Source of the DNA: Cymodocea nodosa
Lineage: Eukaryota; Streptophyta; Magnoliopsida; Alismatales; Cymodoceaceae
NCBI GenBank assembly: GCA_036874045.1
Contig: CM072342.1
Coordinates: 1,076,501-1,140,500 of the forward strand
Length of the DNA: 64,000 bases
Direction of reading: 5' to 3'
The notes beneath the pieces are model-generated. The model worked only from the letters and a program-made list of their open reading frames with translations. It was not told the DNA's origin and did no database searches. The translations under genes were made by a program, and so were the position numbers. Shown here piece by piece: positions 51,612 to 62,863 of the stretch (its first letter is position 1; each line of letters opens with the position of its first letter).

Positions 51612-52912
51612 GATGACGGTGGCGGTGATGGCAGTGGCGGCGTGAAGAACGGGATTTCGCCGGAGAGCAGAGAGAACCGGTGGGAGACGACACGGAAGAT
51701 ATCGGGAAAATCGAAGCGTATTTTATAATTTTATAGTACGACTGAATACTTTATGATTCGTAGATCGAACAGGCCCGGGCCGGTTATCATTATTAGTGAT
51801 GGGCCTGATGGGCTGGGCCCAGCCTGTATTATCCATCCAGCCATTGGTATTTCTACCGCCATCCTAACAACCGACACATCTTGATATTTGATTGCATTTT
51901 TCTTTTTAAATATTCTGATTTTTATATATCTAAATATATACATGTATATATAAATATATATAAAGTTGATTGCAGGTTTGGTTATCCGTAATTTACGTTT
52001 TATGTAAATGAATTATATTTCTTAATTAGATTACAGTATAAGAAATGTAGTTCCCTGAGACAACACTCAAGGAATTAAACATGAGTTAAAATGGTAAATA
52101 TAATTCTTTATATAATTTTATACTTAATTTGTATTGGATCAAAAAAATTAATTTGATTTTATAATATAATTTAATTACTTTATATTAATATTATGTTGTA
52201 AAAAAATATGTAATTTTAATCGTTGAATTGCTGTTGACCACAGTCAGACCTTTTACTTAATCAACTAGAAGTGACAGTATTCGTAGTTTCTTATCAAAAT
52301 TCGAACGGTAATAAATGTAAAAACGACTATTACAAGATAAAAGCATAGAAAAGGGTATATTCGGATTCCAACCACATGACATGAAACTGGCGGTCTGATT
52401 TCAAGTCACTTATATTGGACCATCATTTCAAATCTTAGATTTCAAGAAAGAAAAAAAAAAAAAATAAAGTCTTAAAACATTGGTTACAAAAGAAAAGAAA
52501 AGGTTCAAGATCTAATGATGCTGACAATGCATCATCATGACAAATCTCTACCCAGAAACCTGTCTGGCACCAAAAACTATCAAACATTAGCAAAAGGCCG
52601 ACCTTTGGGCAAGTGGCCGGTGTTAATATAAATTATCATGGTAGAGTAAGGTGGACCAGGTCCTTCCAATAGACTCCTCCAACGCCTCCTTTTTGACCTA
52701 TCACACCCACCCATACTTGCCAACAATGCCAAGGAGTCACTCTCTCTTACCCCACGGACATGAGATGGAATGCTTGAGTAACATGCCAGGCATGGCAAGT
52801 GAAGTAAGGGCAAGGGAGATTCCTTGGAATCATGCCTCCCCCTTCCTTAATTGAAAGGTCAGAGCAGGGAAGGGAAGGTGGTGTGGGTGGTTGACGTTAA
52901 AGTGGCCTAGAG

Positions 52913-52920
52913 GAATATGC
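52913..52920. promoter_or_regulatory. P1BS-type site (PHR binding), distal
   Basis: GAATATGC matches GNATATNC, the site bound by PHR1-type phosphate-starvation regulators. It lies 424 bases upstream of the SPX ATG. An 8-bp degenerate site can occur by chance; its value comes from the gene it precedes and the second site. Confidence 0.5.
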
Positions 52921-53146
52921 TGTGGTTGGGGGAATTTGGATTGAATATCTTATTGTTGCATTGGGTTTTCTTCTGGGGAATGCGACGGAATATCTGCCAA
53001 TGAAGAACAAACAAGTTTACCGATTTAATGTAATATCATAATAGGGAGGATTTGAAGAAAAGAAAGATAGAATTGATCTCCTGCAAGATGTTCTTCCTCA
53101 CACACCCCGTTACATATTTTCTTGGAAGGACTTTAGTACACGCATG

Positions 53147-53154
53147 GTATATCC
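53147..53154. promoter_or_regulatory. P1BS-type site (PHR binding), proximal
   Basis: GTATATCC matches GNATATNC. It lies 190 bases before the SPX start codon, a usual position for the P1BS boxes through which PHR1 induces SPX genes under phosphate starvation. Confidence 0.6.
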
Positions 53155-53343
53155 ATTTATTCTCCCCATGTATTCCTTCCTCAACCACCTTTTCTTTGTT
53201 TCCCTCCTCAACCTTATAAGCCATCAACCCCAACCCCCCCTTCCTCCCTACCTCCCCCCGCCTCTCTCTCTCTCTGTGTCACAGGCACATACACACACAC
53301 GCACTTAACGCATACTCCATTGTCGTCGTTGGCACGAGCAGTG

Positions 53344-54303
53344 ATGAAGTTTGGAAAGCGGCTCAAGCAACAGATCGAGAATACGTTGCCGGAGTGGCAG
53401 GAGAAGTTCTTGTCGTACAAGGACCTTAAGAAGTTGGTCCGCCTCATGTCGACCGCATCGACCGGTGACGATGACGCGAGGACCAAGGCCGAGGCTGATT
53501 TCATACGTTTGCTCAATGTTGAGGTCGACAAGTTCAATGGTTTCTTCCTTGAGCAGGAGGAGGATTTCATCATCCGAGAGAAGGTAAAGTTGTAAGAAAT
53601 CTTCCTGTCAGAAATGGAACATGTGGTTTTTCCCCGGTCATGTATGTATGTGGTTTACCAAGATCGAACCTCGACGTGTAGGAGCTCCAAGAGAGAATTC
53701 AAAAGCTGGTCGAGACGGTGGCACCGACGATGGAGGAGTACAGAGCTGAGATTGGAAAGATCAGGAGAGATCTTGTCAATCACCACGGAGAGATGGTTCT
53801 CCTGGAAAATTACAGCAACGTCAACTACACAGGTCGATCTGGTTCTCATCTACGCGCACCACAACTGATTTTGATTGAACCAGCGCCCTTTTGTCTGACA
53901 AAAGGATCGAACCTTGAATGCAGGGCTTGCCAAGATCTTGAAGAAGTACGACAAGCATACGGGACGGTTGTTGAGGCTTCCGTTCATCGAGAAGGTGCTG
54001 AAGCAACCCTTCTTCATCACAGATCTCATCACCAAGCTCATCAAGGAATGCGAGAAAACAATGGAGCCCATCTTCCCTGCGGTGGAAGAAGAAGCTGGAG
54101 ATGGGGAGAAGGATAGGAAACAAGTGGAGGCGGCAGTGGCGGAACAGAGCATTGTGAGGAATGCAGTGGCGGCCCTAGCGACGATGAAGGAGATGAGGCA
54201 AGGAAGCTCCACCTACAGCCACTTCTCACTTCCACCACTCAACCTGCAGGACACCGACTCCAAGCAGACCTTCCAACCACCGTCTCCCATTCCAACTCAA
54301 TGA
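53344..54303 (+). CDS. SPX domain protein, phosphate-status sensor (SPX1/2-like)
   Basis: Three exons: 53344-53583, 53682-53832 and 53924-54303, giving 256 aa, the size of stand-alone SPX1/SPX2-type proteins. It starts [20 protein letters not shown], the conserved N-terminal SPX helix pair with the basic residues that contact inositol pyrophosphate. [12 protein letters not shown] follows, then [40 protein letters not shown], and [20 protein letters not shown] with the second basic cluster. The C-terminal 60 residues are acidic and Ser/Pro-rich, with no RING, MFS or EXS domain, so this is the SPX-only class. In that class the protein binds InsP8 when phosphate is ample and then sequesters PHR transcription factors. 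The upstream ATG-like frame starting at 53320 is ignored because the family begins at MKFGK. Two P1BS sites lie upstream. Confidence 0.95.
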
Positions 54304-54789
54304 CGTTGTAGAAATGGCATTAGTTCCAAACCACATATCCATCACAGTATACAAAGTAGGAGGGAAAAAAAGAGAGAGGCAAATACCAGCTACAGTTCGA
54401 AAGGTGTTGCTGATCCTGTTAGGGATCTTCTTCCACTTCCCATGCATGATTGCTGTGCTAGACCCTTTCTCCTCCATGGTTTTTAGAATAAAGCTTTAAC
54501 CAAATTTTTCCTTTTAGGCTTGTCACCAACGAGCAAGTTTTTAATTCTGTAGCTAAACAAGCAATTTAAGAAATATGATAGAATAGAATTTAATGGTATT
54601 TCAGATGTTCAACAATATTTCAAACGTCACTACTGCTATTAAAAATAACAATCGACAAGTTTTATAGATTATCAACTTCGACGATAGTGCTCCAAAAAGG
54701 AGCACTAAACGCTAGAAAATGATTAGAATTAAAAGTCTACTCGATCATGTTGGATGTGCTTCGCCATCATCTGCATTCGGAGGCAGATG
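54304..54789. other. 3' region of the SPX gene
   Basis: Probable SPX 3' UTR, with AATAAAGC at 54487-54494 as a likely polyadenylation signal, followed by AT-rich spacer. A 13-bp near-palindrome AGTGCTCC-AAAA-GGAGCACT occurs at about 54686-54705. Confidence 0.45.
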
Positions 54790-54946
54790 TCATCTTGAGG
54801 CACCATATATGCCAGACACCAGCTTCAAGATACGGCAAATGTAATCTCCAAGTTGGTTTGTGTATAGCCCGAACCTGGGTTTGTCAACATCTGATTTGTA
54901 TCCCATCTTGGCAAACCTTCTGAATGCAGCGTATGATACACAATAC
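54790..54946 (-). CDS. Orphan terminal exon of an unrecognised protein
   Basis: On the minus strand an AG acceptor at 54948-54947 opens a 52-codon frame ending in TGA 54792-54790. It begins YCVSYAAFRRFAKMGYKSDV, continues FGLYTNQLGDYICRILKL and ends VSGIYGASR. Composition, acceptor and uninterrupted frame look like a real last exon. No matching first exon was found between it and the AAF-like gene. A GT donor lies just after the AAF-like stop (AAAG|GTAATA, exon end 55873), so this could be a spliced 3' extension of that transcript, an alternative C-terminus, or a piece of a separate gene. The family is not recognised. Confidence 0.45.
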
Positions 54947-55887
54947 CTACACAGCAAGAACTCAGCACATATCAGAAACTATGGTTAAATATTATGCGTC
55001 GTAGTCACAAACACATTGATGGTCCAAAGTATAGATTGAAAAGATCAACAAATATGGATCTCCGAGAAGTGGTAACTATTAGAGTACGGATCAGAGAATC
55101 AATCAACAGAATACTAACGATCAACTTATAAACCTAGAGCGTTTAGAAACCTGGTAAGTAGCAGAGATGATAACTGAATGGGAAAGGCAAAAAGGCACTA
55201 CTAAATTCCGATGGCTCCCAAATCTCGAGTATAATTCAGAATGTCTGATCAGCTCAGGCAATAATCCAATAGTCAATCTCATCAAGCAGGAAGGTGCACC
55301 CTTTCTCATTTCCTTAGGCCATTATTGAGTAAAAACTAGATGACCGTGTTGTCAAAATCAGGCAGATTTAATTTAACATGTATAGACATGCACATGACCG
55401 CAAGGAAATCTAAATTAGAGAAAATAAAAAATAAAATACTGATAGAAGAATTGAAATTCACCGATGGGATAAATTTCGATCAAAATTAAAAGAGGTAAAT
55501 ATGGGAAAATCATGGAAAGGATATTTCTTGGAAGCAAAAATACAACGCCCCAAGATTGAGTTTGGAGCACTAATCATGCCAATCATGTACGTAAGGGTTC
55601 ACCCTTTGGATTCTCTAACCTAACAAATGTCTCATAAGCAGTCTCTATATATGGTTTAAGATGATGATCCATCTGTTTCATAAATTTGGCCTGTTCAAAA
55701 AACTTCATAACCTTGGTCCACAGCTACCATGCCTTAATCACATAAAAGATGGACTAGGAAAATGTTCATCAAGCGCAACTATAAATTTTATCCTGGCTGT
55801 GCACCCACTATAAATGCTTTTGTGAGATGTTGAAGAAACTATTACCATGTCTCATTTGAGATTACATATTACCTTTACTACAGTACT

Positions 55888-58800
55888 TCAAGGTCTATCT
55901 GCATCTGCAGAATTTCCATTCGGATCTTCATTCTTTGGATGATAATTCATCAAAAATGTCAAACTATCACCTTCTTGTATTTCCCATTGTCGTCTGAGTT
56001 CATTAATGGCATTGGAGGCAGAAACTGCAACAGCTGGGTTGCTATCTTCTGACAATCTCTAGAGGAAAAAAGCATGAAGCATTATAATTGGAGGATGGAT
56101 AATATCTAAACAAAACCAGAAGTGCTCCCTGCATTACAAATTTGATTCATCACAGGGTAGGTGAAATCGAGACTATTACCTGTAATGCTCCCATTCCTGC
56201 ATTACCAAGGGTCCACATGGAAGGAGCTGCTGCAAGGGCATTCGCTAATGCTTTCCTACAGAACAAGTGGGACGCATATCAATGATACAGAATTGCAGGG
56301 GCTACCAAATACAAGAACATTACAGAAGACAGTGACAGTAAGCAGCATTCATTAAGTTTAGTAAGCAGCATTCATTAAGTTTCTCGGCAGATAATTTTCA
56401 AGTTAATGCTTACGGATTGATTCAGCATCAACAACCAAAATGAGAAAGAACCAGAAGCTTAAAACAATGGAATGTTAATTTGCAAATATGCCTTGTATTA
56501 ACATCTGGAGAGCTTGAACACTCAGCCAACAATAAGGCACTGCTTTTCCCATCCATAGCATCAAGATCTATGAGAGCAGTTACTAGCAATTCCAGCTTCA
56601 AAAAAGAAAACATAATATCACAATATTAAGCTTTGAGCATAATAAAGTATGGCTGGAGAGGATTTGCACAAGAGCAAACCTCCTCTGGATCACTATAGTC
56701 AATTCCATCAGCTTCTGATAAAGCAGATGCCATACTCCAGTAAACCTCCTGTATTTTTATACCAGATCATGTTTTCTAATGGTGATATTGCTTATTAGAA
56801 TCAATATGTAGTGAAATGTTAAGATAGCACACAGGAAAATGACCTGCAAAGCTGCAACACGATCTGTGGAAATTTCTCCAGGGAAGAGATCAAAAAGTTT
56901 TCCATTCCTTTCAAGAGAAATGCAGCTCACCATATCATCCACATTTAAACCATTATCTTCCTTCAGTCTACAGTAGTGTGTGCATGCATTAACATTATGG
57001 CCAAATGCAAAATATTAATGTGCAATCTTAAAAGGAAAAGAGACATTATAGTGGTTTTTATAACTCACAGTTTGTTCACCATCATGTCATGAATATTCCT
57101 GACGAACTGCAAAAAATTCCCAAAAGATATCTTTCAAAAAAGCAAAGAAAAAGTACAACTCGCTCTTTTACTTTCAAATGGCCATGGCATGCAAAGAAAG
57201 AGTACTGAAATGGAAGTTAAAGTTCATTATCAAGCATCCCAACTAGGTTAGCTATGATGTTTTTTGTACAAACAAAATACAAGTTCAATATTTTTTTGAT
57301 AATGGTAATGTCATTGCTTATATTTGCGTCCAACATCTCTTCTCTCAAATGGAGTAGAATACTAACTGCATTATACCACTGTTGATTTCAATTGTAACTT
57401 TTGCCCTTGTTGAGATGGTAAAACATATGGAATGAAAATACATGAACTAATGAATTCACATAAAGAGCTTTAACAGAATAGAACATAAAAAACCGTTGGG
57501 AAGTAATCATAAAATGTACTTATTCATTTGTTATAAATGATCCAAGTAGTTCTACTCCAGTGTTCAAATTTGGAATAGATATTAACGTCACAAGAACTCC
57601 TTTTTTTGAAATCATGGTAGGATGGATTCCATGTACGACAACTACATATGCATGCATCCAGTTCCAAATAGCTTACAAATACTTTTGCTGATTGGACAAT
57701 GTTGTAACATGTACGAAACTATGCAACATTTACTTTTGCAGAATTTCCTTGCTAAAAATACTGAAAGTGGGTAGCTGAACAAAATGACTAATGACTGGCC
57801 CATCAATATTTAGTCGACATCATATTAAGAGATTGAAAACTAAAAGAAGTAGATGAAAACCTAAAATTACTTGATTAGAAATTATAAGAAAAACTTGTAA
57901 TTTAACCCAATATTTGACTATAAACAGAAATATACTAAAGAAAAGAATTCATATAACCAACCCAATGTAATAGCATTATGACTTGGATTGTTGTTAATTT
58001 GAGAGATTGAGAACTTATAGGGCTCCACATGATTTAGCTTGTGGGAACTTTGATAAGTTGATAACAAAGAAACAGAGGCACACGGAAGGTTAGGTTAGCA
58101 GCTGGACACATGTTAGGAAGAGATTTTAGGCCCTGTTTAGAACTCCTTTCGTGGTGCTTTTTGGCATTCTGATTTTTCAACAAGCCAATAAGTTCAATCA
58201 ACACTTACAAACAGACCTATGTGACCTAAGCTTATTAAAAATATCAAAGTTTTTTGCATGAAAGTTGAGGCATTTGTTCTTGGTCCAAAAAGCTTACTTA
58301 GAGTTTTTAAATATGCCAGAATTTTAGGGTATGATCTCTCTAATTTGTCCCTTGTAACTTAAAAGAATTAAGTTTATTTCCATCAAATTTTATGAGATTT
58401 CCATTGATAGGTATGGCAATCTCATGATTACAAATTTCCAAAGATTTGAAAAAGTTAATTGGGCCCAAAGTATTCAACTTTGATTTCGTATCAAACTTTA
58501 ATAAGTTGAAAATTCAACATGTGTTAGTAAAATTTCATTATGTCAGAGTTATATCAATGGAAATATGGCAAAGAAAAACATCTTTTGTTAATAAATTACC
58601 ATATCAACATCGCTTTTGATGTTGTTTCTACAATTCAAAAAAATTTAGAAGTATTTTTGAAATTTTGTAGACATATGTCAATGTTTAATTCCATGGTTAT
58701 GCCAAACATGATTTTTATACAATTGCCAATAATCTAACATTTTACTCTTGCTCAAAAAGCAAACTTTTTGCACACACCCCAATAGGTTGTTGGTTTCAAT

Positions 58801-61466
58801 AAAGAGTTCCAAGTGGACCCTTAGTTTGAAAGTGCAGTACTGTAAAGTTGAAGTTCCTTGGTTACACCATAAGAGTACAAACCAATGACCAAGCAAAATC
58901 ATTACTATTTAGCTGACTGAAAGCAAGAAAGCTCCTGCTTTAAGAAAACTTCATATTGCACCAATGCTTATTTCAAAATTAGCCCCATCTATTTATCACT
59001 AATATGCTTCATCCAAAATCTCACTATAAAAGGGAATACCTGTAGGGCCATAAATGCATCTTCCATAGCTCGCCGCTTAACAATAAAATCAGCTCGTCGT
59101 AAGTCAGCCTGAGGTGACACCACATGAGCAAGAAAGCTTCAAGTCGTTAGAATTTTAAGAAAAAGAAGCTTGCCTATTCAAAGAGAAGTCATGGGCCTAT
59201 ACTGCTGTAGATGGACATTTGGAATTTCACACATTCACAAGTGCCTAAAACAAGCTTATACTTTATCATGATTTCCTCAAAGTCAAATAGAATCTTCATT
59301 CCAAATGTATCTATAAGAACAGCTAACAATCTATGAACAACTTTTGAATGAGACCTATTGCCTACTCTTGCATGAAAACAATAAACCAGTCCAACTTCAT
59401 GCCACACCAAAACATCAACCAACGTACCAATGAGAAAGAGCAGTCACACCATTCTGACCTAAATTACTAAGTGGTACAAATTACCGACTTTATTATATTA
59501 CCTTCCACAAAAACCTTCAGAAAGTGATGCATCATAATTTACATTATTGACAAACACAACCTCAAAAGAAAATTGAGAACATAAAAGATATGGTTTTCAT
59601 GAGGGAAAAAATATAATATGGGACTTTTATGGAAGGTAGAAAATGAACTACAATATAGCAAGATGAATACCTCCAAGGCCCCATCACTCCAGTGCTGATC
59701 TGCTACTTTTTTCAATTTAGTTCGTGCTCTATCCTCCAGAATCTGTATAAGATTTGGGATTTCATTATCAATTAAGGTACACAGAGCATGGGAACTTAAT
59801 CATTAAAATACAAGTACCGAGGCTATGTGGTGTAATCGAGCAGCTTTCATTTTCAATTCACTGTCAATTTTTTCAGTATCTTCTCTAGCACGAGCTATTG
59901 ATGCAAATACCAGATAAAATTCCAAAGAAGAAAGGTGAATAACACATGATTTGCAATGCAAACAATATGTTAGGATCAGAAGGAAAAGAGATGGAATGTA
60001 CCATCAAGTTTAAGAAATTTCACACCAAGCAAAGCTACATCTTGTCGTGCACGATCATTCAGTCTCGTAATGCCACTGGCAAGTACTAAAACAATATGTC
60101 AAGGTGGATGATGATCAAACAAATTTTGAAGAAAGTATATGAGAGCATGCAAGCTAATGGTAAACTGAAAGAAAAATGGTGCTCTATATAATGGTGCTCT
60201 ATATAAAAGGAGTTACTAAACACCAAATAAACAACCAAACACATCAACCTGACATATTATTAAGTTACAGGGGAAAATACCGTGAAAGCAGGACAATGTC
60301 ATTACGAGCCCTTTCATTCATAAACTTGGCATCTTTGTATACAAATTCACAAGCTTCGGCAATGCCTGGCCTTAAAGTTGTATTCCTGGAAATGTCTGGA
60401 CTTTCTTTCAATTGTGCACCAATCCCAAGATTCTCGTCCCCATTTTCATCTCTAGGAAATGATGAAATGTGCTAGAGTAAATCAGCTTCAAAAAGATAAA
60501 TCAATGGTGATGCCTCAAACGAATTGTTGCACATAAGACTTAAGAAAGCAAGCTAAATTTGGAAATCTGAAACTTGCAAAGGTAAGATCCCAAAAGAAGG
60601 CAAAATTAAGTTTGAGCATATGATTACATTATAAAGAGGTCACACTTATCTGCATAGTATATATCAGAACATATGTTATGAGTCATAGAATGAAATTTTG
60701 GTTCAACCCAGCAAAACAGCAGCATCAGATAATGTTAAGAAAAAAAAGTATTAGCAAGTTTACACTGAAAACTTTAGAATTTGATGATCTAACTGCAGCC
60801 TTACCATCATATCCTGGCTGGAGAAAAATAATAAATATTTTACATTTTATATCCTGTTATAAAAATGACCATTTAAGATGAAATTTGTGAACATCATTTG
60901 TATACTATCCTTCCTAAACATCAGGCTTGAGAATTTGACTCATGTAGAGATGTCATGTAATGAAAGAAAATAGCATCTTTATCATCCTACAAAACCACAG
61001 ATTTATATTGAATACACTGGCATGTTTACATCTCAGAGACTAGTTATTACTGACCAATAAAACTGCACAGAATGTACTTGAGAGGCACAGCATATTTCAA
61101 GGAAGATGGAAAAACCGAAAAAGTACAAACATCTGTGGTTGTGCAATTGTACCTTGGTCTACCTATGGCATCCTTGGACATTATTCCACGTTCTGTAGTT
61201 TCAGAATTACGAGTGGCATTAGACATGCATGAAATAATATGCGTTCTTGAATTGTCGCGATGATACTGCTTATTCCGGAGATATCCAAAACCACCAGATA
61301 AAAACGTTAGCTTGGCGTTCAAAGGATGTCTATTGTTCGGCTTTCTGAGCTCCAATTTTTCGTTTCTAGAATTCATTCTACTATGTACTACAGAGTTGGG
61401 GAATAAGCACACGACTCCACAATGATCTGTGACACTGGCACTTTCAGTGATCAGCTTGCTCGCCAT
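55888..61466 (-). CDS. Senescence-associated AAF-like plastid protein
   Basis: Twelve minus-strand exons: 61466-61153, 60451-60281, 60075-60002, 59894-59818, 59742-59671, 59108-59040, 57106-57069, 56967-56844, 56748-56680, 56595-56492, 56255-56180 and 56058-55888, giving 452 aa. The first 100 residues are basic and Ser/Asn-rich, fitting a plastid transit peptide. The mature part contains helical segments such as GIAEACEFVYKDAKFMNERA, GITRLNDRARQDVALLGVKF, RAREDTEKIDSELKMKAARL, RRADFIVKRRAMEDAFMALQ, DDMVSCISLERNGKLFDLFP, KALANALAAAPSMWTLGNAG and a C-terminal SNPAVAVSASNAINELRRQW. This matches my memory of plant senescence-associated AAF-type proteins, but the name is from memory only. The intron after exon 10 starts GC (AAG|GCATAT); the phase requires it, so it is a GC-AG intron. 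The 1.9-kb intron between exons 6 and 7 carries a SINE-like repeat. Confidence 0.85.
57861..57995 (+). repeat. SINE-like dispersed repeat, copy 4 (AAF intron)
   Basis: Starts CCTAAAATTACTTGATTAG and runs through TTTAACCCAATATTTGACTA and AAACAGAAATATAC to ATTATGACTTGGATTGTTGT, paralleling copies 1-3 block by block but more diverged. Antisense to its host gene. Confidence 0.6.
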
Positions 61467-62642
61467 TACTAGTATCTAGTCTCAGACACGACTGTAATCA
61501 AACACGAAAACTTCCCAGCGAAGGTGAACACAGGTAAAGGATTATCATAGATCTTCAAGCTTCCATCGCATTACCTGAAAATTGCGGGAAAATCACATAT
61601 GTGCCAAAATGCACGTCTATTAGTCCATCCATTAGCATTTTGCAGCGCATGATTCCATACCAACCTCCCCCCCCCCCCCCCCCCCCCCCCCCCACCAGTC
61701 CCCACCCCACAAAAAAAAAAAAAAAAAAAAACAGAAACCACTGCTTCAAAAGCAAGTATATTTATTCTACACTTCAGAGAGAAGCCAGCCAAACCAAGTC
61801 CAATCTTACATTAAAAAAAATCCCAAACAAAAAAAAAAATCCTTGTGCAAACTACCGATGAATTGGATCCACCACTGAAGAAAGGAAGCTGATTCAAAGT
61901 GTCCAAACAAATCAAACTTGTCAAACCGACAAAATACAACAGTGATATCCCAATGCTAGACCACCCAGAACCAGCGCTTACACACAGAGAAACAAAGAAC
62001 ATACCAATCTCCCGGACTTTTAAGGTAGGAAATCCTTAGGAATCCAGCGCCTTCAGATTCTGGAGAAAGGGTAAAGGGTTCGGAATCACGGCAGTGGTCG
62101 ATGGGGGCTTGGTGGGTACGGGAGGAGAAATTGCGGCCAGGAATCGAACATGTAGAACAGTATCCGCCAACGACGAGAGTCGCGTGGCTTCACCTCGGCC
62201 TCACGACAGATCCACATCTCTCTGGTCCACCTCTCCGCATCTATCCACTATATCAAAGAAACCTCTCCTCCGTCCAAGACACGTAATACGACAATGAGAT
62301 GATGTTCTTTTTAGAAAAAACAGGAATAAAATTAAACCAACTCGATGATCAAACCACGATTAAAAGATAAAAGATACAGAACAAAGTTTAAGTTTCAAGA
62401 AGAAAAAAACAGTTCTTGCAACCAAATAACATTAAAAAAATAGAAAATTAAACATTAGTATCAACATCCACAATATCCGCCTAATCTTCTTCTGATTAGA
62501 AAACTTTACAAGAGGGTTGAGTATAGATTTACTTAAAGACGTGCAATTAAATTAAGATGTCTTCAATACTCGCAACTTCAATTTGACATGTGTAAAAAGA
62601 ATCAACACTATTGTCTTTGAGAGTTTTGACTTTCCAACGTTA
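61467..62642. other. 5' region of the AAF-like gene and spacer
   Basis: Contains the expected leader and promoter of the AAF-like gene on the minus strand, including a GC-richer block at 62040-62290, then AT-rich spacer up to the transposon end. A homopolymer pair at 61667-61731 is listed separately. No gene seen. Confidence 0.5.
61667..61731. repeat. Adjacent homopolymers: 27 C then 21 A
   Basis: An uninterrupted run of 27 C (61667-61693), a 17-base C-rich link, then 21 A (61711-61731). On the minus strand this is a T run followed by a G run within about 270 bases upstream of the AAF-like start codon. Long G runs can fold into quadruplexes; the length may also be affected by sequencing. Confidence 0.85.
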
Positions 62643-62644
62643 AG

Positions 62645-62790
62645 GGCGTGTTAGTGCATGACGGAAAATTCTGACGGAAAGGAAAAGGAAAATTCTGACG
62701 GAAATGAAATGGAAAATTTGTAACGGAAAGGAAAAGGAAAATTCTGAGAGGGGTTTAGTGCAGGACGGAAAATTCTGATGGAAATTCTAA
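62645..62790. repeat. Subterminal repeats of the PIF/Harbinger element
   Basis: GACGGAAAATTCTGACGGAA-like units recur several times, and the terminal motif TTAGTGCATGACGGAAAATTC is echoed as TTTAGTGCAGGACGGAAAAT at about 62754-62773. Such subterminal repeats commonly bind the transposase; that role is inferred here. Confidence 0.7.
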
Positions 62791-62863
62791 CAAAAGTTTA
62801 TTACAACTAATATTCGAAAAATACAAATACATCTTAATTGAAATATTACAATACGAAATAATA

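Larger units (their letters stand above)
51612..53343. other. Divergent promoter region between CCDC130-type and SPX genes
   Basis: No gene was identified. The left end is the leader and promoter of the splicing-factor gene. The right part holds P1BS boxes, a TTATAAG box near 53214 and a pyrimidine-rich leader (CTCTCTCTCTCTCT near 53262-53275) before the SPX start codon. Confidence 0.55.

Noticed and set aside
52580..52854. Two overlapping frames in the SPX upstream region
   Set aside because: They lie in promoter sequence, show no conserved motif and overlap on opposite strands.
61555..61861. Poly-Gly and poly-Pro frames on both strands
   Set aside because: They are translations of the 27-C and 21-A homopolymers.
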